A stretch of DNA of 64,000 nucleotides, taken from positions 1-64,000 of the forward strand of contig JALHMT010000003.1 of the NCBI GenBank assembly GCA_022843905.1, given 5' to 3'. Source of the stretch: Rubrivivax sp. Lineage in GTDB: Bacteria > Pseudomonadota > Gammaproteobacteria > Burkholderiales > Burkholderiaceae_C. A program made the position numbers and the translations under genes. The notes beneath the pieces were generated by a model, which saw only the letters and a program-made list of their open reading frames with translations, ran no database searches and had not been told where the DNA came from. Of this stretch, positions 9,913-21,498 are shown in pieces; the stretch's first letter is position 1; each line of letters starts with the position of its first letter.

Positions 9913-10019
9913 ACCCTGTCGGCGCGATGTGCCCAGCCCTGCAGGGGCCGGGCCCCGGATGGCAGACTCCGCTTCCAGGCTGTCATCGCGCGCGGCCAAC
10001 GAACAGGGAGAACGTCACC

Positions 10020-10385
10020 ATGGTCATCGCCATCTGGATCCTCACGCTGCTGGGCCTGGCCCTGTGGTCGCTGGTGGCCTGGGGACTTCACGCCCTGCTG
10101 GGCCTGGACGCCGGCGCGCTGATGGGAGACCTGAAGCCGCTGATCGCCCAGATTCCCTACGGCAGCGTCATCGAACAGTGGATCCCGGGCTGGCAGGGCC
10201 TGCTGCAGGCCACGCTGGAACTGTCCCAGACCCTGCTGGGCTGGCTGGGCAGCGCCGGCCCGGTGCTGGTGTGGGTGCTGTGGGGCATCGGCGCGGCCAC
10301 GCTGCTGGCCATCGCGGCCGTGCTCACCGTCATCGTGATCGTGGCGCGCCGCGCCCTGGCGCCGTCGCAGCACGCGACCGCGTGA
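10020..10385 (+). CDS. Small hypothetical membrane protein
   Basis: Protein of 121 residues not assigned to a named family. It has a hydrophobic segment at about 3–28, an amphipathic middle part with several Trp and Leu (PGWQGLLQATLELSQTLLGWLG) and a second strong membrane segment at about 78–108, ending in a short basic tail. The ATG at 10020 has CAGGGAGA upstream. A membrane protein with two helices is the most that can be said. It lies tail to tail with the adenine deaminase gene. Confidence 0.75.
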   Translation: MVIAIWILTLLGLALWSLVAWGLHALLGLDAGALMGDLKPLIAQIPYGSVIEQWIPGWQGLLQATLELSQTLLGWLGSAGPVLVWVLWGIGAATLLAIAAVLTVIVIVARRALAPSQHATA

Positions 10386-10422
10386 CCGGCCTCGAGGCTT
10401 GGGAGGCCACGGGCTCTGATCC

Positions 10423-11559
<1,137 letters not shown>

Positions 11560-11657
11560 CTAGGCAGCCGTCGGAATCCCGGCTCTGTTCGCGCGATGGG
11601 CGCAGGGCCACCACCCGACACTCTCGCCACCTGCTTCGTTCGTTCGAGAGGAACGTC

Positions 11658-13298
11658 ATGCGCGTCAATACGCCCGTCACCCAGAAAGAATTCCCGTTCC
11701 CCCCAGGCGAGACCCTGGTGTCGACCACCGACCTGAAAGGCCGCATCACCTACTGCAACCCGGCCTTCGTGCACGTCAGCGGCTTCGAGCACGCCGAACT
11801 GCTGGGCCAGCCGCACAACCTGATACGCCACCCCGACATGCCCGAAGAGGCCTTCCGCGACATGTGGGAGACCATCGCCAGCGGCCAGCCCTGGTCGGCC
11901 CTGGTGAAGAACCGCCGCAAGGATGGTGACCACTACTGGGTGGTCGCCAACGTCACGCCCCTGATGGAACGCGGACAGCCGGTGGGCTACATGTCGGTGC
12001 GTACCGAACCTTCGCGCGCCCAGATCGAAACCGCCGCCGAGCTTTTCGGCAGGATGAAGCAGGAGGCCGCCGACGGCCGTCTCGTGCACCGCCTGCGCAG
12101 CGGTCAGGTCGAACTCGACACCCCGGTGGCGCGCTTGCTGCGCGCCGTCACGCCAGGCCCGCGCGGGTTGTGGATGGGTGCCGCCGCAGCCGTCACCGGC
12201 GCTGGCGTCGCCGCCGGCTGGGCCTCGGCCCACCTGGGCGGCGTGGCGGCAGCCGGCGTGGCCGGTGGCTGCGCCGCACTGGCGGCGACCTTCGGCTGGG
12301 CGGCCTGGCGGCAGATCGAAGGGGGCTACCTGTCGCTGCTGGGCCTGGCCAACCGCATGGCCGGGGCCGACCTGACGGCCACGCTGGAAAGCCAGCGCCG
12401 CGGCACCGCCGGGCGCGTCGAACGGGCCCTCAACCAGACCTGCGTCAACGTGCGCTCCGTCGTGCGGGACGCCCGCACCGAGACCGAGCGCATGCGAGCC
12501 GGCTCGCGCGAGATCGCCGCCGGCAACCAGGACCTGTCGGCGCGCACCGAGTCGCAGGCCAGCAGCCTGGAGCAGACGGCGTCCTCGATGGAGCAGATCA
12601 CCGGCACCGTGCGACAGAGCGCCGCATCGGCGCAGCGCGCTTCCGAGCTGGCTTCGCAGGCACGACAGGTGACGCGCAGCAGTTCCGAGGCGGTCGACGC
12701 GGTGACGCGTTCGATGCAGGACATCCACGACGCGTCCAGCAGGATCGGCGAAATCATCCAGACCATTGACGGCATCGCCTTCCAGACCAACATCCTGGCG
12801 CTGAATGCCGCGGTCGAGGCCGCGCGTGCCGGCGAGCAGGGCAAGGGCTTTGCGGTGGTGGCCAGCGAGGTGCGCTCGCTGGCGCAGCGCTCGTCGGCCG
12901 CGGCGCGCGAGATCAAGGTGCTGATCCAGAACTCGTCCGAGAAGGTGGAGGCCGGCACGCGCGAGACCTCGGCGGCGCAGTCCAGCATGGCCAGCGCCGT
13001 GCAGACGGTCGACCAGGTCGGCACGCTGATCGACGAGATCACCAGCGGTGCCCGCGAGCAGCTCACCGGCATCTCGCAGATCAACGAGGCGGTGGCGCAG
13101 ATGGACACCATCACGCAGCAGAACGCGGCCATGGTGGAGCAGCTCGCTTCCTCGGCTTCCAACCTGCAGCAGCAGGCCGACACGGTGGCCGAAGCGGTGC
13201 GCGTGTTCCGCCTGGAAGCCGGCGCAGCTACCCCGGTGCAGGACGCGGTGGCCCTTCGCAAGGCCGCACGGCAGGCGGCATCGCAACATCAATCCTGA
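11658..13298 (+). CDS. aer: PAS-domain chemoreceptor, Aer-like
   Basis: Aerotaxis-type receptor of 546 residues. An N-terminal PAS domain (about 15–115) has the Aer signature segments [17 protein letters not shown] and YWVVANVTP, which in Aer bind FAD and sense the redox or energy state. Membrane helices lie at about 170–215, with a HAMP-like stretch and a signalling coiled coil with the conserved tip after them. The C-terminus (ASQHQS) has no tether pentapeptide, as expected for Aer. SD-like GAGAGGAACGTC precedes the ATG. FAD binding and oxygen response are inferred from the family. Confidence 0.93.
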   Translation: MRVNTPVTQKEFPFPPGETLVSTTDLKGRITYCNPAFVHVSGFEHAELLGQPHNLIRHPDMPEEAFRDMWETIASGQPWSALVKNRRKDGDHYWVVANVTPLMERGQPVGYMSVRTEPSRAQIETAAELFGRMKQEAADGRLVHRLRSGQVELDTPVARLLRAVTPGPRGLWMGAAAAVTGAGVAAGWASAHLGGVAAAGVAGGCAALAATFGWAAWRQIEGGYLSLLGLANRMAGADLTATLESQRRGTAGRVERALNQTCVNVRSVVRDARTETERMRAGSREIAAGNQDLSARTESQASSLEQTASSMEQITGTVRQSAASAQRASELASQARQVTRSSSEAVDAVTRSMQDIHDASSRIGEIIQTIDGIAFQTNILALNAAVEAARAGEQGKGFAVVASEVRSLAQRSSAAAREIKVLIQNSSEKVEAGTRETSAAQSSMASAVQTVDQVGTLIDEITSGAREQLTGISQINEAVAQMDTITQQNAAMVEQLASSASNLQQQADTVAEAVRVFRLEAGAATPVQDAVALRKAARQAASQHQS

Positions 13299-13407
13299 AG
13301 GCCGTCGGCCCATCACGGCGGGGCTGGCGAACGAGTTCGGCCTCGTGCCCGACGCCAATGAGACTTCCGGCTGGAAGCCCAGGCGCACTGAACCGGCCGC
13401 CCGATGC

Positions 13408-13437
13408 GTGCGAGCCCGACCGGGGTCGGGGTCGCAC
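13408..13437 (+). terminator. Hairpin downstream of the Aer-like gene
   Basis: Bases GTGCGA and TCGCAC close an outer stem, and CCGAC pairs with GTCGG inside it around a CGGG loop. Together they give about 12 pairs with one mismatch. It lies about 110 bases after the receptor stop and before the RlpA-like gene. There is no clear T tract, so it may be an imperfect intrinsic terminator or only an RNA-stabilising hairpin. Confidence 0.45.
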
Positions 13438-13532
13438 GTTCACGTGAAGGCTTAGCATGAAGACCAAGGCGGCCGGGCAGCCCACCGGCGGTGGGCGCCA
13501 CGCAAGTCGCTGTTCACCCCGAGGAGTTCTCC

Positions 13533-13988
13533 ATGTCACGCCTGAAGTTCGCCAGTCTCCTGGCCGCGCTGTGCTGCCTGAGCGCGGCTGCCATCGCTCA
13601 ACCCGCCCCCGCTGCGGCGCCCGCCGCGGCGCCGACCACGCCGTCGGCCCCGGCCGCTCCGGCGGCGGACCACCTCCTGGAAGGCAAGCTGGCCTGGTAC
13701 GGCAGCAAGTTCGCGGGCCGCAAGACGGCCAGCGGGCAGGCCTTCAACCCGGCCGCCCTGACGATGGCGCACAAGACGCTGCCCTTCGGCACGCGCGTGA
13801 AGGTCACCAACCCGAAGAACAACAAGAGCGTGGTCGTGCGTGTCAACGACCGCGGTCCGACCCAGCCCGACCGCATCGGCGACCTGTCACGCGCCGCCGC
13901 TGCCCGCATCGGCATGCTGCGCTCGGGTGTCATCGACGCCAAGCTGGAAGTGGTGTCGGCCGCACCAGCGCGCACAGTCAAGCGCTGA
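13533..13988 (+). CDS. RlpA-like double-psi beta-barrel protein, secreted
   Basis: Protein of 151 residues with a signal peptide (residues 1 to about 22, ending AIAQ) and a Pro/Ala-rich stretch. The RlpA-type double-psi beta-barrel domain follows, with motifs GKLAWYGSKFAGRKTASG, LTMAHKTLPFGTRVKV and VVVRVNDRGP. RlpA proteins act on or bind denuded peptidoglycan strands in the periplasm. This one is short and has no SPOR domain. The signal peptide has no lipobox cysteine. The start at 13533 has GAGGAG seven bases upstream. Confidence 0.9.
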   Translation: MSRLKFASLLAALCCLSAAAIAQPAPAAAPAAAPTTPSAPAAPAADHLLEGKLAWYGSKFAGRKTASGQAFNPAALTMAHKTLPFGTRVKVTNPKNNKSVVVRVNDRGPTQPDRIGDLSRAAAARIGMLRSGVIDAKLEVVSAAPARTVKR

Positions 13989-14106
13989 CACCACCCGGCC
14001 TGCCGGGCCGCGGGTGCGACGAAGGGCGCAAACCGCCGCGAAGAGAGCTCACGGCCGATTGACCCGTGCGGGGCGCCGCTCGGCAGCCGGCTGTTAACCT
14101 CCCGGC

Positions 14107-15381
14107 ATGAGTTCTTCCCTGCGGTCCGGGGCCGCCTCCGGCCTGCACGGTCGACCCCCCGGACACCGGCCAGCGATGTCGCACGGCCTGGCAGCCGGAG
14201 CCCTGGCGCTTCTGCTGGGCCTGCAGCCCATCACCACCGACATCTATCTCCCGGCCCTGCCGGCCCTCACGCGCGACCTGGGCGCCTCGATGGGCTCGGC
14301 GCAGCTCACCATGGCCGGGCTGCTGCTGTCCTTCGGCATCGCCCAGCTGTTCTGGGGCCCGGTGGCCGATCGCATCGGCCGCCGCCCGGTGCTGATCGCC
14401 GGTCTGCTGCTCTACACGGTGGCCAGCATCGGCAGCGCCACGGCCGCCAGCATCGAACTGCTGATCGTCTGGCGCGTGCTGCAAGGGGCCTGCATGGCGG
14501 CCGCCGTGGTCTGCGCGCGCGCCGTGCTGCGCGACCTCTACGAGCCGCACGAGGGCGCGCACGTGATGTCGCTGGCGCTGTCGGGGCTGGCCGTCATCGC
14601 CATCGTCGGCCCGCCGCTGGGCGGTCTGGTGGCGGCCCTGTGGGGCTGGCGGGCCGCTCTCACGCTGGTGGCGGTGTGCGGCGCACTGACGCTGGCCTTC
14701 GTGGCGTGGCGACTGCCCGAGACCCTGGTGCACAAGAACCCGCGCGCCACCCAGTTGCGGCCGCTCTTCGCCGCGTGGGCCCGCATCGGCCGCCATCCGA
14801 CCTTCGTGGCCTGGACGCTGCTCATCAGCTGCACCTACGGCGGCCTCTTCACGCTGCTGGCGGCCTCGTCCTTCGTCTACATCGAGGTGCTGGGATTGAG
14901 CCCCACGATGTACGGCCTGGCGATGGCCAGCGGCTCGGTGAGCTACCTGGTGGCGACTTTCGTCTGCCGGCGCTGGATCGCGCGCATCGGCATGGCGCGC
15001 ACGGTGGCGCGCGGCGCCTGGTTCACGCTGGCCGGCGGGCTGTCGATCGCGGCGCTGACCTTCGCCGGCGTGCACTCGGTGTGGGTGGTGCTGCTGCCGC
15101 AGGCCCTGTACGCCTTCGGCCACGGCATGCATCAGCCGGTGGGCCAGGCCGCGGCGGTCGGGCCCTTCCCGCAGGCGGCCGGCGCGGCCTCGGCGCTGGC
15201 CGGTTTCGTGCTGGCGCTCATCGCCTTCGGCATCGGGCTGTGGTTGGGCCGGGCGCTGGATGGCAGCGTGCGCCCGCTGGCCTACGGCATGGGCTTCTGG
15301 GCGCTCTTGACCTGTGCCACGGCGTGGGTCCTGGTGCCGCGCGCCCAGCGGCTGGCCACGGCGGCGGCGGCAGCAGCATGA
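14107..15381 (+). CDS. MFS drug exporter, Bcr/CflA type
   Basis: Major facilitator protein of 424 residues with twelve hydrophobic segments. It carries the Bcr/CflA start signature ([18 protein letters not shown]) and motif A between helices 2 and 3 ([16 protein letters not shown]). The family exports bicyclomycin, sulfonamides, chloramphenicol and related compounds by proton antiport across the inner membrane; the real substrate is not readable here. The stop overlaps the miaA start (ATGA), so the two are likely co-translated. A later ATG at 14176 is a possible alternative start. Confidence 0.92.
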   Translation: MSSSLRSGAASGLHGRPPGHRPAMSHGLAAGALALLLGLQPITTDIYLPALPALTRDLGASMGSAQLTMAGLLLSFGIAQLFWGPVADRIGRRPVLIAGLLLYTVASIGSATAASIELLIVWRVLQGACMAAAVVCARAVLRDLYEPHEGAHVMSLALSGLAVIAIVGPPLGGLVAALWGWRAALTLVAVCGALTLAFVAWRLPETLVHKNPRATQLRPLFAAWARIGRHPTFVAWTLLISCTYGGLFTLLAASSFVYIEVLGLSPTMYGLAMASGSVSYLVATFVCRRWIARIGMARTVARGAWFTLAGGLSIAALTFAGVHSVWVVLLPQALYAFGHGMHQPVGQAAAVGPFPQAAGAASALAGFVLALIAFGIGLWLGRALDGSVRPLAYGMGFWALLTCATAWVLVPRAQRLATAAAAAA

Positions 15382-16349
15382 TGGGCGCGCCGGTCGACAC
15401 GACGATGCGCGCCGTGTGCCTGGCCGGTCCCACGGCCTCGGGCAAGACCGCCATGGCGCTCGCCTTCGCCCGCGAGATGGCCGCCACGCAGCCGGTGGAG
15501 ATCGTCAGCGTCGACTCGGCCCTCGTCTATCGCGGCATGGATGTCGGCACCGCCAAGCCCACGGCCGAAGAGCTTGCCGAAGTGCCGCACCACCTGATCG
15601 ACATCCTGGAGCCGACCGAGTCCTACTCCGCAGCGCGTTTCGTGGCCGACGCCCACCGGCTCATCGCCGAGATCCAGGCGCGCGGCCGGCTGCCGCTGCT
15701 GGTGGGTGGCACCCTGCTTTACTTCAAGGCCCTGCGCGAGGGCCTCGATGCGCTGCCGGCCGCCGATGTCCAGGTGCGTGCCGGCATCGACGCCCGTGCC
15801 GCGACGCTGGGCTGGCCGGCACTGCATGCCGAACTGGCCGCGGTCGACCCCGTCACCGCGGCGCGCCTGGCGCCGGCCGATGCGCAGCGCATCCAGCGCG
15901 CGCTGGAGGTCTGGCAGCTCAGCGGCCGCCCGCTGTCGGACTGGCACCAGGGGCCGGCGCGCGCGCTGCCGGCCCAGGTGTTGCCGCTGGTGGCGCTGGA
16001 GCCCGACTCGCGCGCCTGGCTGCATGCACGCATCGCCCGGCGCTTCGATGCCATGCTTGCCGCCGGCCTGCTGGACGAGGTGCGCGGTCTGCGCGCGCGC
16101 GGCGACCTGCACGACGGTCTGCCCTCGATGCGCTGCGTCGGCTACCGCCAGGCCTGGGCCGCGCTGGACGCCGCCGATGCGGCGCCGCTGCGCGAGGCCG
16201 GCATCGCCGCCACGAGGCAGCTCGCCAAGCGCCAGCTCACCTGGCTGCGCGGCATGCAGCGCACCGTGGTGCCCTGCGACGCGCCCGACGCGCTGCCGCG
16301 CGCCTTGGCGGCCATGCACCACGCGGCGAAGGCGCTCGCCCGATGCTGA
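15378..16349 (+). CDS. miaA: tRNA dimethylallyltransferase
   Basis: MiaA of 323 residues transfers the dimethylallyl group to N6 of adenosine 37 in tRNAs that read UNN codons. The P-loop GPTASGKT is near residue 17, followed by [24 protein letters not shown], the [10 protein letters not shown] segment and, near the C-terminus, [10 protein letters not shown] and RQLTWLRG. The start at 15378 overlaps the end of the exporter gene by four bases and the gene end overlaps the next ATPase by seven. These overlaps suggest a single transcript. Confidence 0.96.
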   Translation: MMGAPVDTTMRAVCLAGPTASGKTAMALAFAREMAATQPVEIVSVDSALVYRGMDVGTAKPTAEELAEVPHHLIDILEPTESYSAARFVADAHRLIAEIQARGRLPLLVGGTLLYFKALREGLDALPAADVQVRAGIDARAATLGWPALHAELAAVDPVTAARLAPADAQRIQRALEVWQLSGRPLSDWHQGPARALPAQVLPLVALEPDSRAWLHARIARRFDAMLAAGLLDEVRGLRARGDLHDGLPSMRCVGYRQAWAALDAADAAPLREAGIAATRQLAKRQLTWLRGMQRTVVPCDAPDALPRALAAMHHAAKALARC

Positions 16350-16999
16350 AGCTCGAACAGCTGGGCAAGTCCTTCGGCGACACGCCGGTGTTCAACGACG
16401 TCTCGCTGGCGCTGGCGCGCGGCGAGTTCGTGGCGCTGATCGGCGAATCGGGTGTCGGCAAGTCGACGCTGCTGAACTGCATCGCCGGGCTGGACCAGCC
16501 CGATCGCGGCCGCGTCATCGTCGGCGGCCAGGCGCTGGACGCGCTGGACGAGGACGCACGCGCGCGCCTGCGCCGTGCCCACCTGGGCTTCGTCTTCCAG
16601 GCCTTCCACGTGCTGCCGCACCTGAGCGTGGCCGAGAACGTGGCGCTGCCGCTGTTGCTGCTGGGCCGGCCGGATGCGAAGCGCGTCGACGAGGTGCTGG
16701 CGGCCGTCGGCCTGCAGGCCCTGGCGCAGCGCCTGCCGGCGCAGCTCTCGGGCGGGCAGCTGCAGCGGGTGGCCATTGCCCGCGCGGTGGTGCACGCGCC
16801 CGGGCTGATCCTGGCCGACGAACCCACCGGCAACCTCGACCCCAAGACCGCCGACCTCGTGCTGGGCGTGCTGGCGACCCAGGTGCGACAAGCCGGCGCC
16901 GCCTGCCTGCTGGTCACGCACTCGCGGGCCGCCGCGCGGCTGGCCGACCGCGTGCTGCGGCTCACCGCCAGCGGTGTCGAAGCGTTCGACGCCCGTTGA
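16343..16999 (+). CDS. ABC transporter ATPase, LolD/AttE type
   Basis: ATP-binding subunit of 218 residues. Walker A is GESGVGKST, the signature is LSGGQLQR, Walker B is [12 protein letters not shown], and the switch histidine lies in LLVTHSR. It belongs to the MacB/LolD group that drives FtsX-type permeases. The FtsX permease at 18909 with its AttH-like partner is the natural candidate partner, although three other genes lie in between. The start at 16343 is inside the end of miaA, suggesting translational coupling. Confidence 0.93.
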   Translation: MLKLEQLGKSFGDTPVFNDVSLALARGEFVALIGESGVGKSTLLNCIAGLDQPDRGRVIVGGQALDALDEDARARLRRAHLGFVFQAFHVLPHLSVAENVALPLLLLGRPDAKRVDEVLAAVGLQALAQRLPAQLSGGQLQRVAIARAVVHAPGLILADEPTGNLDPKTADLVLGVLATQVRQAGAACLLVTHSRAAARLADRVLRLTASGVEAFDAR

Positions 17000-17014
17000 C
17001 CGGCGCCTGCCCTG

Positions 17015-17530
17015 TCAGGCGGGCGACGAGCGCAGGCCGTAGGCCTGCCCGTTGATCCACACGTATTCGCCGCGCAGGATGGCCTCGCCCTTTTCGCCGG
17101 CGAAGGTGAACCCGAGCACGGCCACGGTGTCACCGACCTTGATCTCGGGCGCCTTCCACGCCTGCATGCGCGTGAGCGGGGCGAGTTCGACCGCCCAGCG
17201 GCGGTCCTTGCGGGTGGGCAGTTGTGCGGCCTTCAGCAAGGCCGCACCATCGACCGCCGCCGCCTGCGGGGGCACGGCACGCTGCGCCAGGTCGGTCGGC
17301 AGCCTGGACTCGGCGGGCAGTTCCAGCACCATCTCGACGTGTGGATTGCGCCAGGCCACCTGTGCCGCGCGGCCTTCCAGGTAGATGGGCCGGGCCTGGT
17401 CGAAGCTGCTCCAGCCGTGGTGCGCCCCGGCGCCGCCGGCCAGCAGACCCAGCGGTGCGGCGACGATCAGTTCACGGCGGCGCAGACCCGCGCGAGGGGT
17501 CGGAAACGATGGGGTCGGCAGACGGTTCAT
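17015..17530 (-). CDS. DUF6152-like exported protein
   Basis: Protein of 171 residues with an N-terminal export signal containing twin arginines (RRRELIVAAPLG) and ending near AGAHH, so Tat export is plausible. The mature part holds the conserved AHHGWSSFD start, the segment VAWRNPHVEM, a Trp-rich WAVELAPL region and the C-terminal GEYVWINGQAYGLR. It resembles the DUF6152 group of periplasmic proteins, whose function is unknown to me. The start follows the membrane-protein gene upstream by seven bases, so the pair is likely one operon. Confidence 0.75.
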   Translation of the reverse strand: MNRLPTPSFPTPRAGLRRRELIVAAPLGLLAGGAGAHHGWSSFDQARPIYLEGRAAQVAWRNPHVEMVLELPAESRLPTDLAQRAVPPQAAAVDGAALLKAAQLPTRKDRRWAVELAPLTRMQAWKAPEIKVGDTVAVLGFTFAGEKGEAILRGEYVWINGQAYGLRSSPA

Positions 17531-17537
17531 GAGGGCC

Positions 17538-17981
17538 TCACGCATAGGCAATCCAGCGGCCACAGATGATGACCGCCACCCAAAGCCCCAACGACACCAG
17601 GGTCTGCGCGCGCGCCCAGCCGTCCAGCCGCTGCAGGCCACCGCGCGCATGGAAGATCGCGGCGTTGGTGCCCGCGGCCATCAGCAGACCCATCTTGACG
17701 AGGAACCAGCGGTTGGCCAGCAGATCCATCGGCTGGCTGCCGAACATCAGCAGGCCCGCCAGCGCGGCCAGCGCGAAGCCGCCCAAGGACAGCGCCATCG
17801 ACAGCCGCGCCAGGGCAGCGATGGGCAGTTCCGGCGCGGCACCCCAGACGCGCAGTTCCAGCAGCACCAGGCTGCCCAGCAGCAGCGCGATGCCCACGAT
17901 GTGCAGCACCTCCAGCGCCGGGTAGGCCCAGGGGTGGGACGCCAGCCCGGCGAGCGGACTGCGGAACGAGGTCTCGACCAT
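17538..17981 (-). CDS. Four-helix membrane protein, DUF6644-like
   Basis: Protein of 147 residues with about four hydrophobic segments. Conserved-looking polar positions include H12 (SHPWAYPALEVLHIVGIA), a second His in the same helix region and H95 in AAIFHARGG, which could be haem ligands; this is a guess from spacing. The start at 17981 (MVETSFRSP) was preferred to 18011. It is followed closely by the exported DUF6152-like gene. The likely unit is a membrane plus periplasmic pair of unknown role. Confidence 0.7.
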   Translation of the reverse strand: MVETSFRSPLAGLASHPWAYPALEVLHIVGIALLLGSLVLLELRVWGAAPELPIAALARLSMALSLGGFALAALAGLLMFGSQPMDLLANRWFLVKMGLLMAAGTNAAIFHARGGLQRLDGWARAQTLVSLGLWVAVIICGRWIAYA

Positions 17982-18070
17982 GCGGCAACGATAGCGCGGC
18001 CGCGCCCCCATCGCGGCAAGGGCTTGATCTTCCGCAAGGTGACAGATCCGCCGCCACGCGACAGTCGCGC

Positions 18071-18841
18071 ATGCCTACCGTGCTGTACGACCAAGACGGT
18101 CACCGCTGCCTGATGTTCACCGACCTCACCGAGGAAGGGGGCGAAGCGGTGCAGTCCAACCAGTTCCTCGTGGTCGACGGCGACACCGGTGCCGTCATCG
18201 ACCCCGGCGGCAACCTGGCCTACAGCGAGCTCTACGTGGGCATGACGCAGCACTTCGCGCCCAGCAGGCTGACGGCACTGATCGCCTCGCACGCCGACCC
18301 CGACATCATCGGCTCGCTCGACCGCTGGACCACCGCCACGCAGGCGAAGATCTACGTCTCGAAGGTGTGGGAACGCTTCGTGCCGCATTTCTGCAAGCCC
18401 GGCAAGACGACCGGCCGCGTGGTGGGCATCCCCGACGCCGGCATGCACATCCGCATCGGCCGCCATGCGCTGATCGCGCTGCCGGCGCACTTCATGCACT
18501 CCGAAGGCAATTTCCAGTTCTTCGACCCACCCAGCGGCATTCTGTTTTCGGGCGACCTCGGCGTGTCCATCGGCAGCGGCGCGCAGGCCCGCCACGCGGC
18601 GACCTCGCTCGACGAGGTGCTGCCGCGCATGGCGGCCTTCCACCGCCGCTACATGGTGTCGAACAAGGTGCTCAGGCTGTGGGCCGACATGGTCTCGACG
18701 CTGCCCATCCGCATGATCGTGCCGCAGCATGGTGCGCCGCTGGCCGGCGCTGCGGTGGGCGAGTTCATCGCCTGGGTGCGCGAACTGGAATGCGGCATCG
18801 ACCTGATGGGGCCGGCCGACTACGCCGTGCCTTCGCACTGA
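18071..18841 (+). CDS. MBL-fold protein with di-iron (ODP-type) ligand set
   Basis: Metallo-beta-lactamase-fold protein of 256 residues. The ligand pattern is SHADPDI near residue 78, AHFMHSEGN near 143, FSGDLG near 161 and PQHGAP near 218. It matches oxygen-binding di-iron domains of flavodiiron proteins (H-x-D/E-x-D plus H, D, H) rather than hydrolytic zinc enzymes. No flavodoxin domain is attached, so electrons would have to come from a partner. A role in oxygen, NO or redox sensing or reduction is inferred only from the fold. Confidence 0.85.
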   Translation: MPTVLYDQDGHRCLMFTDLTEEGGEAVQSNQFLVVDGDTGAVIDPGGNLAYSELYVGMTQHFAPSRLTALIASHADPDIIGSLDRWTTATQAKIYVSKVWERFVPHFCKPGKTTGRVVGIPDAGMHIRIGRHALIALPAHFMHSEGNFQFFDPPSGILFSGDLGVSIGSGAQARHAATSLDEVLPRMAAFHRRYMVSNKVLRLWADMVSTLPIRMIVPQHGAPLAGAAVGEFIAWVRELECGIDLMGPADYAVPSH

Positions 18842-18908
18842 GCATCGGCATCGGCGAGGCAGGGCCTTGGGCCCGGGCCCGCAGCACGGGCGCAGGCCGC
18901 GCCGCACA

Positions 18909-21440
18909 ATGGCGGCGCCCGTGTCCACGCTGCTCCGACTCCTTCCCCTGACCCTGCGCGAATGGCGCCATCACCCGTGGCGCCACGGCGCGGCCCTGCT
19001 GGCGGTGGCGCTGGGCGTGGCGCTGGCGTTTTCGGTGCATCTCATCAACAGCTCGGCGCTGGCCGAGTTTTCGTCGGCCGTGCGTTCGGCCAACGGCGAG
19101 CCCGACCTCGTGTTGCGCGGCCAGCGCGAGGGCTTCGACGAAGCCCTGCTCGACCGCGCCGCGGCCGACGCCGCGGTGGCGCTGGCCAGCCCGGTGATCG
19201 AGGTCGACACCTACGCCCGTGCGCCGGGCGGCACGCGGCTGGCCCTGCGCGTGATCGGCATCGATGCGCTGGTCGTCGCGCCGCTGGCACCCGACCTGCT
19301 GCCGCGGCCCGGCGCGGACAGCGCGCGCCTGGCCTTCCTCGACCCCGAGGCGGCCTTCCTCAACGGCGCGGCGCGCAGCCAGCTGGCCCGGGCCGACGGC
19401 GAGCGCATCGACCTGCAGTCGGGCCCGGCCTGGAGGACACTGACCGTGGCCGGCGCGGTGCCGGTGGGCGGGCCGCCGACGCTGGTGATGGACATCGCCG
19501 GGGCACAGGCCAGCTTCGGCCTGCTCGGCCGCCTGACGCGAGTCGACCTGCGCCTGCAGCCCGGCGCCGACCGCGACGCGCTGATCGCCCGTCTGGCCCT
19601 GCCGGCCGGCGTGGTGGCGGTGCGCGCCGACGACGCCGAGCAGCGCGTCTCGAACCTGTCGCGCGCCTACCGCGTCAACCTCACGGTGCTGGCCCTGGTG
19701 GCCTTGTTCGTGGGCGCCTTCCTGGTCTTCTCGGTGGTGTCGCTGTCGGTGGCGCAGCGCACGCCCGCCTTTGCGCTGCTGGGCGTGCTGGGGCTGACGG
19801 CGGGCGAACGCCGCAGCATGGTGCTGACCGAATGTGCGCTGCTCGGCGCCGTGGGCAGCGCACTGGGCCTGGCCGGGGGCACGGGACTGGCGGTGGCGGC
19901 GCTGCGCTGGCTGGCGGGCGACCTGGGCGGCGGCTACTTTCCCGGCATCACGCCGCAGGTGCAGTTCAGCGCCGGGGCGGCCCTGGTGTTCGGCGCCCTG
20001 GGCACGGCGTCGGCCGTCATCGGCGGCTGGGTGCCGGCGCGGCAGGCCGAACAGATGGTGCCGGCCCTGGCCCTCAAGGGCCTCGGCACGCCGGGCGGCA
20101 CGGCGCCACCGGCCTGGCCCGGGCTGTCGATGCTGGCCGCCGGCGTGGCACTGGCCTTCGCACCCACGGTGGCCGGGCTGCCGCTGGCCGCTTACGGGTC
20201 GGTGGCGGCCCTGCTGTTCGGCGGCGTGGCGCTGGTGCCGGCTGTCGTGCACGCCCTGCTGGGCGCGCTGCCGGTGCCGCGCGGCCCGCTGGCATTGCTG
20301 GCATGGCGGCGCGCCGGCTTCCAGCGCCGCACCGCCACGGCGGCCGTGGCCGGCGTGGTGGCCAGCCTGGCGCTGTCGGTGGCGCTCACCATCATGGTGG
20401 CCAGCTTCCGCACCGGCGTGGCGAGCTGGCTCGACAGCGTGCTGCCGGCCGACATCTACGCGCGCAGCGCCAGCAGTTCGGGCGCGGGTGACCAGGCCTG
20501 GCTGGACACGGCGCTGGTGCGTTCGGTGGCCGCACTGCCCGGCGTCGAGCGCGTGACGGCCTCCCGCGTGAGGGCGCTGCAGATGGCCGCCGACCAGCCT
20601 TCGGTGGCCCTCATCGCGCGCCCGCTGGACGATCCGGCCCAGGCCTTGCCGCTGGTGGCGCCGCCGCTGCCGCTGCCGGCAGGCGAGACGGGCGTCTACG
20701 TCAGCGAGGCGGTGGTGGCGCTCTACGGTGTGCAGGCCGGCCAGACGATGGCGCTCCCTCTGTCGACCGCCGAGGCAGGCACCGTCACCGTGCGTGTGCT
20801 GGGCGTGTGGCGCGACTTCGCGCGGCAGTTCGGCGCCATCGCCATCGACCACGGCGTCTACCAGCGCCTGACCGGCGATCAACGCCTGAACGACCTCGCA
20901 CTGTGGCTGCGCCCCGGCGCCGACCGCGCGGCGGTGCAGAGCGGCCTGCGCGGCCTGATGCCCGACCCTTCGATGATCGAGTTCGCCGACAGCGCCGAGC
21001 TGCGCAAGTTGTCGCTGCGCATCTTCGACCGCAGCTTCGCCGTCACCTACTACCTGCAGGCGGTGGCGGTGGCCATCGGCCTGATCGGTATCGCCGCCAG
21101 CCTGTCGGCCCAGGTGCTGTCGCGGCGCAAGGAGTTCGGCCTGCTGTCGCACCTGGGTCTCACGCGTGGCCAGGTGGTGGCCATCGTCGCCGGCGAAGGT
21201 GCGGCCTGGATGGCCGCCGGCACGCTGATCGGCCTGCTGCTGGGCGGGGCGGTGAGCATGGTGCTGGTCTTCGTCGTCAACCCGCAGAGCTTCCACTGGA
21301 CGATGGAAATGGTGCTGCCCTGGACGCGACTGGCGCTGCTGTGCGGCGCCGTGCTGGCCGCCGGCGTGGCCACGGCGGCGATCAGCGCTCGCGGCGCCAC
21401 GGCGCGCGCCGCGGTACTGTCGGTGAAGGAGGACTGGTGA
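18909..21440 (+). CDS. FtsX-family ABC transporter permease, AttFG-like
   Basis: Inner-membrane permease of 843 residues. It has an N-terminal membrane helix (about 20–40), a long periplasmic domain, FtsX helix cluster one (about 250–375), middle helices (about 400–460), a second periplasmic domain, and FtsX cluster two (about 710–830). The next gene codes for an AttH/CrtC-like protein, as in att-type transport operons. The expected ATPase partner is the LolD-type gene at 16343. The start at 18909 is the first good ATG after the upstream gene; a longer form from 18867 looks non-coding. Confidence 0.9.
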   Translation: MAAPVSTLLRLLPLTLREWRHHPWRHGAALLAVALGVALAFSVHLINSSALAEFSSAVRSANGEPDLVLRGQREGFDEALLDRAAADAAVALASPVIEVDTYARAPGGTRLALRVIGIDALVVAPLAPDLLPRPGADSARLAFLDPEAAFLNGAARSQLARADGERIDLQSGPAWRTLTVAGAVPVGGPPTLVMDIAGAQASFGLLGRLTRVDLRLQPGADRDALIARLALPAGVVAVRADDAEQRVSNLSRAYRVNLTVLALVALFVGAFLVFSVVSLSVAQRTPAFALLGVLGLTAGERRSMVLTECALLGAVGSALGLAGGTGLAVAALRWLAGDLGGGYFPGITPQVQFSAGAALVFGALGTASAVIGGWVPARQAEQMVPALALKGLGTPGGTAPPAWPGLSMLAAGVALAFAPTVAGLPLAAYGSVAALLFGGVALVPAVVHALLGALPVPRGPLALLAWRRAGFQRRTATAAVAGVVASLALSVALTIMVASFRTGVASWLDSVLPADIYARSASSSGAGDQAWLDTALVRSVAALPGVERVTASRVRALQMAADQPSVALIARPLDDPAQALPLVAPPLPLPAGETGVYVSEAVVALYGVQAGQTMALPLSTAEAGTVTVRVLGVWRDFARQFGAIAIDHGVYQRLTGDQRLNDLALWLRPGADRAAVQSGLRGLMPDPSMIEFADSAELRKLSLRIFDRSFAVTYYLQAVAVAIGLIGIAASLSAQVLSRRKEFGLLSHLGLTRGQVVAIVAGEGAAWMAAGTLIGLLLGGAVSMVLVFVVNPQSFHWTMEMVLPWTRLALLCGAVLAAGVATAAISARGATARAAVLSVKEDW

Positions 21441-21498
21441 GCACGCCGGGCCGCTCCCAGGCGCCCACCCCGGAGCACGCCGTGCGCAGGGTCTGCGG

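Noticed and set aside
10386..10422. Terminator between the small membrane gene and adenine deaminase
   Set aside because: Only a weak GGCCTC/GAGGCC inverted repeat with a large loop and no T tract was found.
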